From assembly GCA_947478535.1 (NCBI GenBank), contig CANJXD010000106.1:1-13874 (forward strand): a stretch of 13,874 bases of DNA. Direction: 5' to 3'. The number at the start of each line of letters is the position of its first letter. The stretch's first letter is position 1. This stretch comes from Acetobacteraceae bacterium (GTDB taxonomy: Bacteria; Pseudomonadota; Alphaproteobacteria; Acetobacterales; Acetobacteraceae). This document shows positions 1-5,277 of this stretch, in pieces. The translations under genes were made by a program, and so were the position numbers. Under the pieces are notes generated by a model. The model saw only the letters and a program-made list of their open reading frames with translations, made no database searches and had not been told where the DNA came from.

Positions 1-250
1 CGGGGCATGACCATTTCGGTGTTTCACCTGTCGCCCTCAAGGGTAAACTTCCGGGGGGTCGATGTCTCACCGTTGTTGGCACGGAGGGTTCCGGGAGCCG
101 TGACGGCGGAGCGCACAAACAGCGCCGGCGCCGTGGGCGGACTGATGCCGGCGGGCGAACATCTGCCGGTCGGCTTGCTCGTCTTCCCTCCCGGCTCTCA
201 GGCGTAGGAGCCTGCGACAAACCCGGGGCGGTCCCACCAACCGGCTGCGG
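1..250. other. Left-edge stretch without a supported gene
   Basis: No convincing coding region is visible. A 66-codon plus-strand frame at 7-207 has no recognisable domain and no clear ribosome binding site. A minus-strand ATG at 8-6 could begin a gene leaving the window on the left, but only eight bases of it remain. A 5-bp hairpin (CAGGC, 6-nt loop, GCCTG) lies at 199-214, downstream of the regulator gene that ends at 251. It has no T-run, so I do not call it a terminator. I looked for a cobalamin or TPP riboswitch core and did not find one. Confidence 0.5.
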
Positions 251-994
251 TCAGCCCGGAGCGCCCTCCGTCAAGACCAGCAATTCGGAGCGCTGCAAAA
301 TCTCGACCCGCCCGTGCGACGGCTCACGCAGCCAGCCTCGCTTGCGGAAGGCGGTGAAACAGCGGCTGACGGTTTCGAGCGTCAGGCCGAGGAAATCGGC
401 GATGTCCGCGCGCGTCATCGGCATGTCCAGCACGGGGCCCACATGCAGGCGGCGCACGCCATTTTCCTGCAGGGAGAGCAGGAACGCTGCCAGGCGCCCT
501 TCCGCGGTCCGGCGCCCGACATTCACTAATTGTTCCTGGGTCTGCGCCAATTCCTGCACGCAGAGATCCAGGAAGCGCCGCTCCAGCGCCGGGTAGCGCT
601 GCAGCAGCGCATCGAGGCGGCGGCGATCCAGCCGGCAGATCGTCGCCGGGGTCAGCAACTGCGCGGCGAAGGGATAGGCCGCCGCCTGCGTGTATCCCAG
701 CACATCCCCCAGGAAGCGAAAGCCGAGCACCTGCTCCTTCCCATCCGCCATCAGGCGGGTGAGCTTCGCTGTCCCCTGCACGAGGGTGAAGACATGCCCC
801 GCCCGGTCTCCCTCCTGGAACAGGAAGTCCCGCGCGCCCACGGTGACATGCTCGGCTTCCGCCAGCATGTCATCCAGAGCGGAGGAATCGAGTGGGCGGC
901 AGAGACCCGCGACCCGCGACCCACAAGTTCCGCAGATCTCGCCCTCGCCCAGAGCGTCCCGTGTGAAAGCTCGCGCAACGTCCAGCGGATTCAC
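251..994 (-). CDS. FNR-type Crp/Fnr family transcriptional regulator (oxygen-sensing)
   Basis: A 247-residue transcription factor of the Crp/Fnr family. Seen: cysteines at 21, 24 and 32 (CxxC, seven residues, C), then a cyclic-nucleotide-binding-like beta-barrel (about 45-130) with a fourth cysteine at 120. Next come the dimerisation helix (about 134-165) and a helix-turn-helix (about 193-222) whose recognition helix reads LTLETVSR, close to the E. coli FNR helix. Known: in FNR, three N-terminal cysteines plus Cys122 hold an oxygen-labile [4Fe-4S] cluster, and the E-xx-SR pattern reads TTGAT half-sites. Inferred: this is a redox regulator of anaerobic or microaerobic genes, not a CRP or a cluster-free FixK. 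The start is GTG at 994, with GGGGAG at 1007-1002 and 7 nt of spacing. I saw no TTGAT-N4-ATCAA site upstream. It lies just downstream of the phage tail genes on the same strand, which is probably coincidental. Confidence 0.93.
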   Translation of the reverse strand: MNPLDVARAFTRDALGEGEICGTCGSRVAGLCRPLDSSALDDMLAEAEHVTVGARDFLFQEGDRAGHVFTLVQGTAKLTRLMADGKEQVLGFRFLGDVLGYTQAAAYPFAAQLLTPATICRLDRRRLDALLQRYPALERRFLDLCVQELAQTQEQLVNVGRRTAEGRLAAFLLSLQENGVRRLHVGPVLDMPMTRADIADFLGLTLETVSRCFTAFRKRGWLREPSHGRVEILQRSELLVLTEGAPG

Positions 995-1061
995 TCCGGG
1001 TCTCCCCTGATAGTAGGGTTTGAAGGTATCCGATGGGCAGGAACAGCTACAAGGGGCGAGG

Positions 1062-1079
1062 GCGGATGAATGGCTCCGC
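1062..1079. other. Small hairpin between tail cassette and regulator gene
   Basis: GCGGA (1062-1066) and TCCGC (1075-1079) form a perfect 5-bp stem with an 8-nt loop. It sits in the 105-bp gap between the last tail gene and the FNR-type regulator. It has no T-run on either strand, so it could only be a weak or Rho-assisted transcript end. No clear promoter for the regulator could be picked out in this gap. Confidence 0.2.
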
Positions 1080-1099
1080 GAGGGGCTAAGCGGCCGTTC

Positions 1100-1474
1100 T
1101 CACTGAGGCGTGACCGTAAGCGTATCCACCGCAAGCGTCACGGTACCGGGTCCGGCGACGGTCACCGGCGCGGAAAGCGCCGCCCAGGTCAGGGGATTGC
1201 CGCCGGTTGCCGCGTCATACAGGCCGAGATGGGTCATCGTCGCGGCTGCGGTGGTGAAGGTGAAGCGGACGGCCTCGACGTTCCGCTGGGCGCCGGTGCC
1301 GGTGAAGGTCACGCGCTGGCGGGCGTAGCCCGTGCCGGCAGGCTCCCCGGTGATGCCGCCGGCATCGCTGCCACCGGTGCCAAGCGCCGCCCAGACGGCG
1401 GTCGGCAGGGTGGGCGGACGGCCGCAGAGGGCGCGGCCGAGCAGGTTCTTGGCGTGGTCGGTCAGGTCGGTCAT
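1100..1474 (-). CDS. Phage tail-fibre-like virion appendage protein
   Basis: A 124-residue protein that opens LTDHAKNLL and later has TGYARQ followed by beta strands. It then has THLGLYDAATGG and a glycine/threonine/valine-rich C-terminus. Known: short proteins with this order ('...HAKN.LL', 'YARQ.V.F', 'THVGLFDA..GG') are common in tail-fibre regions of alphaproteobacterial prophages and in Gp80-like mycobacteriophage proteins, where they are thought to be small virion appendages. The assignment rests on that motif pattern, recalled rather than searched. The ATG start at 1474 is preceded by GAGGAG with a 6-nt gap. It is the last gene of the four-gene tail run, 26 bp after the 89-residue gene. 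No catalytic residues, signal peptide or membrane segment are visible. Confidence 0.72.
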   Translation of the reverse strand: MTDLTDHAKNLLGRALCGRPPTLPTAVWAALGTGGSDAGGITGEPAGTGYARQRVTFTGTGAQRNVEAVRFTFTTAAATMTHLGLYDAATGGNPLTWAALSAPVTVAGPGTVTLAVDTLTVTPQ

Positions 1475-1500
1475 GCCGATCTCCTCGTTCGGTGATGGGT

Positions 1501-1770
1501 TCAGAAGCTGCCGATGAGGGCAGCGGAGAGTTCGGGGCCGGTGGCGGCGAGCCCGCCCGGGGTCTCGATCGCCTGGTTCGCCGCGAAGGCAACGAAGGCA
1601 GTACCGTCGATCACGCGGATTGGCAGGCCAGGCTCGGGGATGAAGCCGCCGATGCGCGGGTCGATCGTCTCGGCGGGCGGCTCCTCGGGACCGCGCCAGC
1701 CCAGCCCCCGCAGGGCGGTGGCGGCGGCCTCAGGCGATCCATGCCAGCGGATCATGGTCCATTCAGTCAT
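1501..1770 (-). CDS. Small hypothetical protein in phage tail cassette
   Basis: An 89-residue protein that I do not recognise as a named family. Seen: an N-terminal part with tryptophans at 4, 9 and 25, a proline-rich middle, and a compact C-terminal part (LPIRVIDGTAFVAF, then ETPGGLAATGPELSAALIG). The C-terminal part resembles small proteins next to tail fibres in alphaproteobacterial prophages. The ATG start at 1770 has GAGGAG 6 nt upstream. The frame is also open upstream for 25 codons to the tailspike stop and holds an in-frame five-codon tandem repeat there. A non-ATG start (CTG at 1845, overlapping the tailspike stop) or a frameshift from the tailspike would therefore give a longer product. 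Coding is likely from its position, spacing and binding site; the function is unknown. Confidence 0.7.
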   Translation of the reverse strand: MTEWTMIRWHGSPEAAATALRGLGWRGPEEPPAETIDPRIGGFIPEPGLPIRVIDGTAFVAFAANQAIETPGGLAATGPELSAALIGSF

Positions 1771-1804
1771 GCGGAACTCCTCGGGAAACTGGAGGGTTGT
1801 GGGG

Positions 1805-1834
1805 CCCAGCTTTGCGGCACCCAGTCTTGCGGCG
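1805..1834. repeat. 15-bp tandem repeat in tailspike/small-gene gap
   Basis: Two adjacent 15-bp units, CCCAGCTTTGCGGCA (1805-1819) and CCCAGTCTTGCGGCG (1820-1834), match at 12 of 15 bases. On the minus strand, in the frame of the downstream 89-residue gene, they read as the near-identical pentapeptides AARLG and AAKLG. A repeat length divisible by three in an apparent spacer suggests that the spacer is, or once was, translated. Confidence 0.6.
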
Positions 1835-1841
1835 CCGAACG

Positions 1842-4199
1842 TCAGGGCGCGGTGGCGCCGTTCAGCATCAGCAGCTTCGTGGTGCCGCCATCGGGGCTGA
1901 AGGCGAGCAGGTTCGCGACACCGTCCGAGCGGATCTTCGTCATGCCGTCGGGGTTTGACGGCGTGCTGCCGGTGAAGCCGGTCAGCGTGATGCCGAGGTC
2001 GGCTCCCGTGCGGTTGACGATGAGGCAGGAGAAGCCGTCACCCGTGGCCGTCCAGTCGATCGACAGGGTGGTCCCCGTATTGGCGGCGACATTGCGCGCG
2101 TTGTGGGCCGACAGGGTCAGCGCTGTCGCGGCGGATGCTGCCACCACGCCGATGCGGCGGGCGGTGAATTGCGCATCGACATAGGCCTTGCGCGCGGCAT
2201 GGTTGGACACCGTCGGGTCCGCCGGCAGAACCAGGTCTCCCTGGAGCGTGACGGTACCGGTGGAACCCACGCGAAGGCGCTCCGCCAGCGTGCCGCCGGA
2301 CCGGGTTTCGATGACGAAGGCGCCGGTCTCGGTGCCGGTGGTCACTGCCTCGCTGATCCCGGCGGCGCGGGCGAAAGCGGTTTCGGCCCCGGCCGCGTTG
2401 TTGCCCGCAAAGGCCACGCGCCCCACGGTATCTCCGGCTGCCGGGCTGGCGGAGCGCCGGCGCAGCGTGACCGTCATCGGCTGCGTCATCGCGCTGGCGG
2501 CGCCGAAGACCACGCTGCCATTCGGGTTCGCCGTGGCATCGCCCGCGATCTCCAGCGGCGCCAGTGTCCCGGCCCCGATGCCCAGGGCATAGGTGACGGT
2601 GGCGTCCTGGTTCTCCACGTCCAACTCGCCGCCGAGGGAGGCGGAGCGCCGGCGCAGCAGGGCGCGTTCCTGGTCGGGCGTGGAGCCCAGCGCCTGCAGC
2701 CGGTTGCCGACCAGCACGATGCGGCTGAGATCGGCGTTGCTCTGTGCCTCGAAGGTCGCGGTGCGGGTGTCGGAGGCGACGACGGAGAGACTGTCCCCGG
2801 CCGTGGCCAGATAGACCCGCGCCGCCGGCAGGTCGCAAGCGACCAGCGTCAGCCCGCCATCCAGCACTTCGACGGCGCGCCCCGCACCGTCCCCGCCCAC
2901 CATCACGCCGACGAACTGGTTGTCACCCTGGTTGGGGGAGGTGGAGTTGACGCGGATGGCGGTGGCCATGCTGCTGATGAAGCCGCCGACCCATTTGGTG
3001 CGGAAGGCGGTGCCCCGGATGGTGGCGCCGACCGTCTGAGGGTCCTTCAGCGAGAGCAGGTCGTCGACGCTGCAATTGTGCAACTGGATGGACTGCGCGC
3101 CGGTGCCGATATCGAAGCCGGTATCGTAGCCGTAGCAGAAGCAGTTCACGAATTCCGCGACGTCGCTGTCCTCCACCCGGAAGGCGGTGCCGGCGCGGCG
3201 GTTGTTCCAGGTGCTCAGCGTGCCGCCGCCGCTCCAGCTACCGGCGAAGGTGGTGGCCTGGAGGTCGATGCGGGTGGCATCCACCAGCGTCGCGGTGAAG
3301 CGACCATTCGCCGCAGTGACGCCACCGACACCAGTGATGTTCACGACATCGCCCGTGAGCAGGTTGTGCGCCGCGGAGGTGGTGATGCGGATCAGCCCGC
3401 TGCCATTGTTGGCGACACCGCTGATGGTGGACTGGGCGATGGAGACGCCGCTGATATTGCCCGTCAGGAAGGGCCAGAAATGCACTTCGTGGATGCGGGT
3501 GATGTCGTAGGTTCGGGTCAGGTAGATGCCGTTGCGGTTGTCACCCCGCACGCGCCGCATGGTCAGGCGCTGGCTGTTGTCGGACCGCACCGCCACGTCG
3601 AAGCCGAGGATCAGCAGGTCTTCCAGCAGTGCGTCGTGGTGCGTGCCGGAACCGTCGCCGATCGTGATGGCGGTGCCGGCCATGCCGGTGCGCAGCGTGA
3701 CGCCGGCGCGCATCGTGGTGGGGGGCGCGCCGAGCCCATCGCGCATCAGCGTCACCCCTCGCAGCGTGGCAGCACGCATGACCTGGATGGTGCGGGTGGA
3801 GGCGACGATCAGCGTGCCGGGAATGCTGCGGTAATCCGCCGCGGCGCGCTGCCCGCCGGGGAAGAAGGCGGGGCCTTCGAGGCAGACATTCTCGAGCACC
3901 GTGATATCGGCGCTGGTCACGCGGTATCGCTTCGGCCCCAGCCTGACGATGCCGCCGCCGGCGGCGGAGGCCGCGTTGATCGCGGCCTGGATGGCGGCGG
4001 TGTCGTCGGTGGTGCCGTTACCGATGGCGCCGAAGTCGCGGACATGGAACATGCGCTCGGCGTGCACGCCGGCGGTGATCTGCGCGAAGGTGGCGCGCCG
4101 CGTCTGGGCAGCGGTGCCACTGCCCTGCACGACGGGCGCGATGTCTGCCGCCACCAGCGCGGAAGCCGCCGGCAGATCAGTGATCCTGGTATCGGGCAT
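1842..4199 (-). CDS. Phage tailspike protein, pectate-lyase-like beta-helix
   Basis: A 785-residue receptor-binding protein. Seen: an N-terminal attachment segment (ITDLPAASAL, about 5-45), then the entry signature of pectate-lyase-superfamily tailspikes (VRDFGAIGNGTTDDTAAIQAAI, about 53-74). Beta-helix rungs run to about 480. Residues about 255-328 interrupt the helix with a beta-module resembling the E1-FCCH-like domain often annotated in phage tail proteins. The C-terminal half is fibre-like: RRRSAS repeats at 517-522 and 581-586, RLRVGSTGTV (641-650), NHAARKAYVDAQ (666-677), then a terminal beta domain. Known: such spikes trimerise and bind or cleave surface polysaccharide; I cannot identify catalytic residues. 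The ATG start at 4199 has an AGGA-type site about 8-12 nt upstream. It is the largest gene of the cassette, 39 bp after the upstream gene, and is intact. Confidence 0.9.
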   Translation of the reverse strand: MPDTRITDLPAASALVAADIAPVVQGSGTAAQTRRATFAQITAGVHAERMFHVRDFGAIGNGTTDDTAAIQAAINAASAAGGGIVRLGPKRYRVTSADITVLENVCLEGPAFFPGGQRAAADYRSIPGTLIVASTRTIQVMRAATLRGVTLMRDGLGAPPTTMRAGVTLRTGMAGTAITIGDGSGTHHDALLEDLLILGFDVAVRSDNSQRLTMRRVRGDNRNGIYLTRTYDITRIHEVHFWPFLTGNISGVSIAQSTISGVANNGSGLIRITTSAAHNLLTGDVVNITGVGGVTAANGRFTATLVDATRIDLQATTFAGSWSGGGTLSTWNNRRAGTAFRVEDSDVAEFVNCFCYGYDTGFDIGTGAQSIQLHNCSVDDLLSLKDPQTVGATIRGTAFRTKWVGGFISSMATAIRVNSTSPNQGDNQFVGVMVGGDGAGRAVEVLDGGLTLVACDLPAARVYLATAGDSLSVVASDTRTATFEAQSNADLSRIVLVGNRLQALGSTPDQERALLRRRSASLGGELDVENQDATVTYALGIGAGTLAPLEIAGDATANPNGSVVFGAASAMTQPMTVTLRRRSASPAAGDTVGRVAFAGNNAAGAETAFARAAGISEAVTTGTETGAFVIETRSGGTLAERLRVGSTGTVTLQGDLVLPADPTVSNHAARKAYVDAQFTARRIGVVAASAATALTLSAHNARNVAANTGTTLSIDWTATGDGFSCLIVNRTGADLGITLTGFTGSTPSNPDGMTKIRSDGVANLLAFSPDGGTTKLLMLNGATAP
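2448..2658. repeat. 19-bp direct repeat inside tailspike gene
   Basis: GGCGGAGCGCCGGCGCAGC occurs at 2448-2466 and again at 2640-2658, 192 bp (64 codons) apart and in frame. On the coding strand it encodes the LRRRSAS segments of the fibre-like C-terminal half. It probably marks duplication of a roughly 64-residue fibre module, or a recombination joint between modules. Confidence 0.7.
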
Positions 4200-4238
4200 T
4201 GGGGGTCCTGTCCTGGTTTCCGGTTCGGGGCACGTCGA

Positions 4239-4889
4239 TCAGAGAAACAGCCGCCCGCCATCCTGGGCGAGCAGGAACGAGCCACCCTGCACGAGCAGGC
4301 TGAAGGGGGCGGTGACGGCGAAGGGCGCGGAGGTATCGGCCACCGCCGTATCGAGCGTGGCCTGCACGCGCATGCGATACCCGGTGCCGACCGGCGGCGC
4401 GGCCAGGGTGGCGGAGGCCGTGCCGCCCGAGACGGTCGCGAGTTGCGGGCCGCGGATGACCGCGCCGGACGCATCGTTGATGCTGAAGCTGACCTGCGCG
4501 ACCGGCCCCACCACGGACGCACTCGCCTGCACCACGCCGTTGGAGACGAGCCCGGCGGCCAGCGGCGCCAGTACGATCGTCTGCACCAGGGCCGAGGCCG
4601 CCTGCATGACGGAGAAGCGTTGCGCCGACTGGCGATCCACGCGGAAGGGCGCGGCGGTAGTGTCGATGACGACGCCCGCGGCGACCTGGGCGCTGATGCG
4701 GACCGGGATGACGGAAACCGAATCGGCGGCTTGCACGATGATGAGATCACCGGCGACCAGCCGCGCCGCTGCGGGGGTGAAGTACCCCGCGACCAGCACG
4801 GTCGCTCGGGTATCGGTGGTGCGGTACAGCCACAGCGAGAAGCCGCTGTTGGTGACCAGGGATGTCAGGGCGGTGTTGACGAAGGGCAT
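4239..4889 (-). CDS. Phage-type structural protein, likely tailspike adaptor
   Basis: A 216-residue protein, first gene of the tail cassette. Seen: the N-terminal 75 residues (MPFVNTALTSLVTNSG, LWLYRTTDTRATV, AGYF, LVAGDLIIV) follow the pattern of a small structural domain common in phage genomes ('W.Y.TTD....V..AGYF.....ML..GD.I.V'), usually encoded near tail genes. A beta-rich Ig-like stretch follows (about 100-190), then a repetitive tail ending LLVQGGSFLLAQDGGRLFL. The frame is open back to an ATG at 5060, but those 57 residues are Arg/Pro-rich and not protein-like. The ATG at 4889 has GGAG at 4900-4897 with 7 nt of spacing, so I chose it. The role as an adaptor or base for the spike is inferred from order and domain type. 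There are no enzyme motifs. Confidence 0.75.
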   Translation of the reverse strand: MPFVNTALTSLVTNSGFSLWLYRTTDTRATVLVAGYFTPAAARLVAGDLIIVQAADSVSVIPVRISAQVAAGVVIDTTAAPFRVDRQSAQRFSVMQAASALVQTIVLAPLAAGLVSNGVVQASASVVGPVAQVSFSINDASGAVIRGPQLATVSGGTASATLAAPPVGTGYRMRVQATLDTAVADTSAPFAVTAPFSLLVQGGSFLLAQDGGRLFL

Positions 4890-4896
4890 CGGGGGG

Positions 4897-4900
4897 CTCC
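4897..4900 (-). promoter_or_regulatory. Ribosome binding site deciding the 4889 start
   Basis: On the minus strand GGAG lies 7 nt before the ATG at 4889. The longer frame starting at 5060 lacks an equally good site and would add an Arg/Pro-rich non-protein-like extension, so this site decides the start. Confidence 0.6.
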
Positions 4901-4919
4901 GTTCAGACGCGCGGAAGGG

Positions 4920-4943
4920 CGGGGCGCGTCTGCTTGCGCCCCG
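4920..4943. other. GC-rich 8-bp hairpin in tail cassette leader
   Basis: CGGGGCGC (4920-4927) and GCGCCCCG (4936-4943) form a perfect 8-bp stem with an 8-nt loop. It lies in the presumed untranslated leader of the tail cassette, about 30 nt before its first start codon. No T-run follows on either strand, so it is unlikely to be a simple terminator. It may affect leader folding or translation. Confidence 0.4.
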
Positions 4944-4954
4944 GTTGGGGAGTA

Positions 4955-5188
4955 GAAATAGGCTTTTCATCCGATCGTTCGGGCCGACGTTCAGGATGTG
5001 GTTCCTGCGCGCAGGCGGAACTCCCACCGGGCGGTCTGCCAGGGGGAAGGCCGTCTTCATGATGGATGGGTGGACGATGGCCGGGGTTGCCGCGGGCGGT
5101 GGCGCCGGGCTCGGGGCGCAGTGAACCCCGTGTCGTTGGGCTGGATACCAAGGAAAATAGGATCAAGTCAAGACAAAAAACCTATTTC
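4955..5188. repeat. Inverted 13-bp AT-rich repeat pair
   Basis: GAAATAGGCTTTT on the plus strand (4955-4967) and GAAATAGGTTTTT on the minus strand (5188-5176) match at 12 of 13 bases and face each other across about 210 bp. A further AAATAGG at 5155-5161 makes a 7-bp inverted repeat with CCTATTT at 5181-5187. AT-rich words like these are rare in this GC-rich window. They may be protein-binding sites or remnants of element ends; nothing here proves either. Confidence 0.5.
5142..5171 (-). promoter_or_regulatory. Putative sigma70-type promoter of the tail cassette
   Basis: On the minus strand, TTGACT (5171-5166; five of six match to TTGACA) is followed after 18 bp by TATCCA (5147-5142; three of six). 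An A/T-rich stretch upstream (5172-5195) could act as an UP element. Transcription would begin near 5135 and leave a leader of about 245 nt before the ATG at 4889. The arms of a 7-bp inverted repeat (5155-5161 and 5181-5187) flank the -35 box, as an operator would. This is inferred from sequence only; the -10 match is weak. Confidence 0.35.
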
Positions 5189-5194
5189 AAATAT

Positions 5195-5226
5195 TGGCCG
5201 TGGCGGGGTGCGGCGTACCGCGGCCA
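5195..5226 (+). other. Strong hairpin in the potF leader
   Basis: TGGCCGTGG (5195-5203) pairs with CCGCGGCCA (5218-5226), giving nine base pairs with one G-U wobble and a 14-nt loop. It lies about 50 nt before the GTG start of the binding-protein gene. It has no T-run, so it is more likely a leader structure or a double-stranded binding site than a terminator. Confidence 0.4.
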
Positions 5227-5265
5227 TGATACGATCCTCAAAACCCTGGCCGCCAAACCCTCTCC

Positions 5266-5269
5266 GGAG
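5266..5269 (+). promoter_or_regulatory. Ribosome binding site deciding the GTG start of potF
   Basis: GGAG lies 8 nt before the GTG at 5278, the best spacing of any candidate start. In-frame ATGs at 5287 and 5293 would shorten the charged n-region of the signal peptide without a better site. Confidence 0.55.
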
Positions 5270-5277
5270 CATGGACC

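Larger units (their letters stand above)
4890..5277. other. Divergent intergenic region between tail cassette and pot operon
   Basis: This 388-bp region separates genes transcribed in opposite directions and must hold promoters for both. It contains a GC-rich hairpin (4920-4943), an AT-rich island (about 5151-5195) with a likely minus-strand promoter, AAATAGG repeats, and a 9-bp hairpin (5195-5226) in the leader of the binding-protein gene. For the plus strand only a weak promoter candidate is visible (TTGGGC at 5136-5141, 16 bp, TAGGAT at 5158-5163). I found no convincing gene here. Confidence 0.6.

Noticed and set aside
79..94. Possible sigma54 promoter (TGGCAC followed by GTTCC)
   Set aside because: The downstream element is not TTGC and the spacing is off by one, so it does not meet the -24/-12 consensus.
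1..250. Possible cobalamin or TPP riboswitch in the left-edge region
   Set aside because: On both strands the conserved core boxes are missing; only isolated GC-rich hairpins and a chance CTGAGA-like word are present.
1024..1052. Possible promoter for the FNR-type gene (TTGTAG, 16-17 bp, GATACC/ATACCT on the minus strand)
   Set aside because: Both boxes match poorly (about three of six), which is expected by chance.
2103..4955. Very long plus-strand open frame (950 codons) opposite the tail genes
   Set aside because: It is a shadow of the high-GC coding strand. Its product is Gly/Arg/Ala/Asp/His-rich with no domain, and it runs antisense across the spike gene, the adaptor gene and the gap between them.
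4890..5060. 57-residue N-terminal extension of the first tail gene (ATG at 5060)
   Set aside because: The residues are Arg/Pro-rich and not protein-like, while the ATG at 4889 has a well-placed GGAG and begins a recognisable domain.
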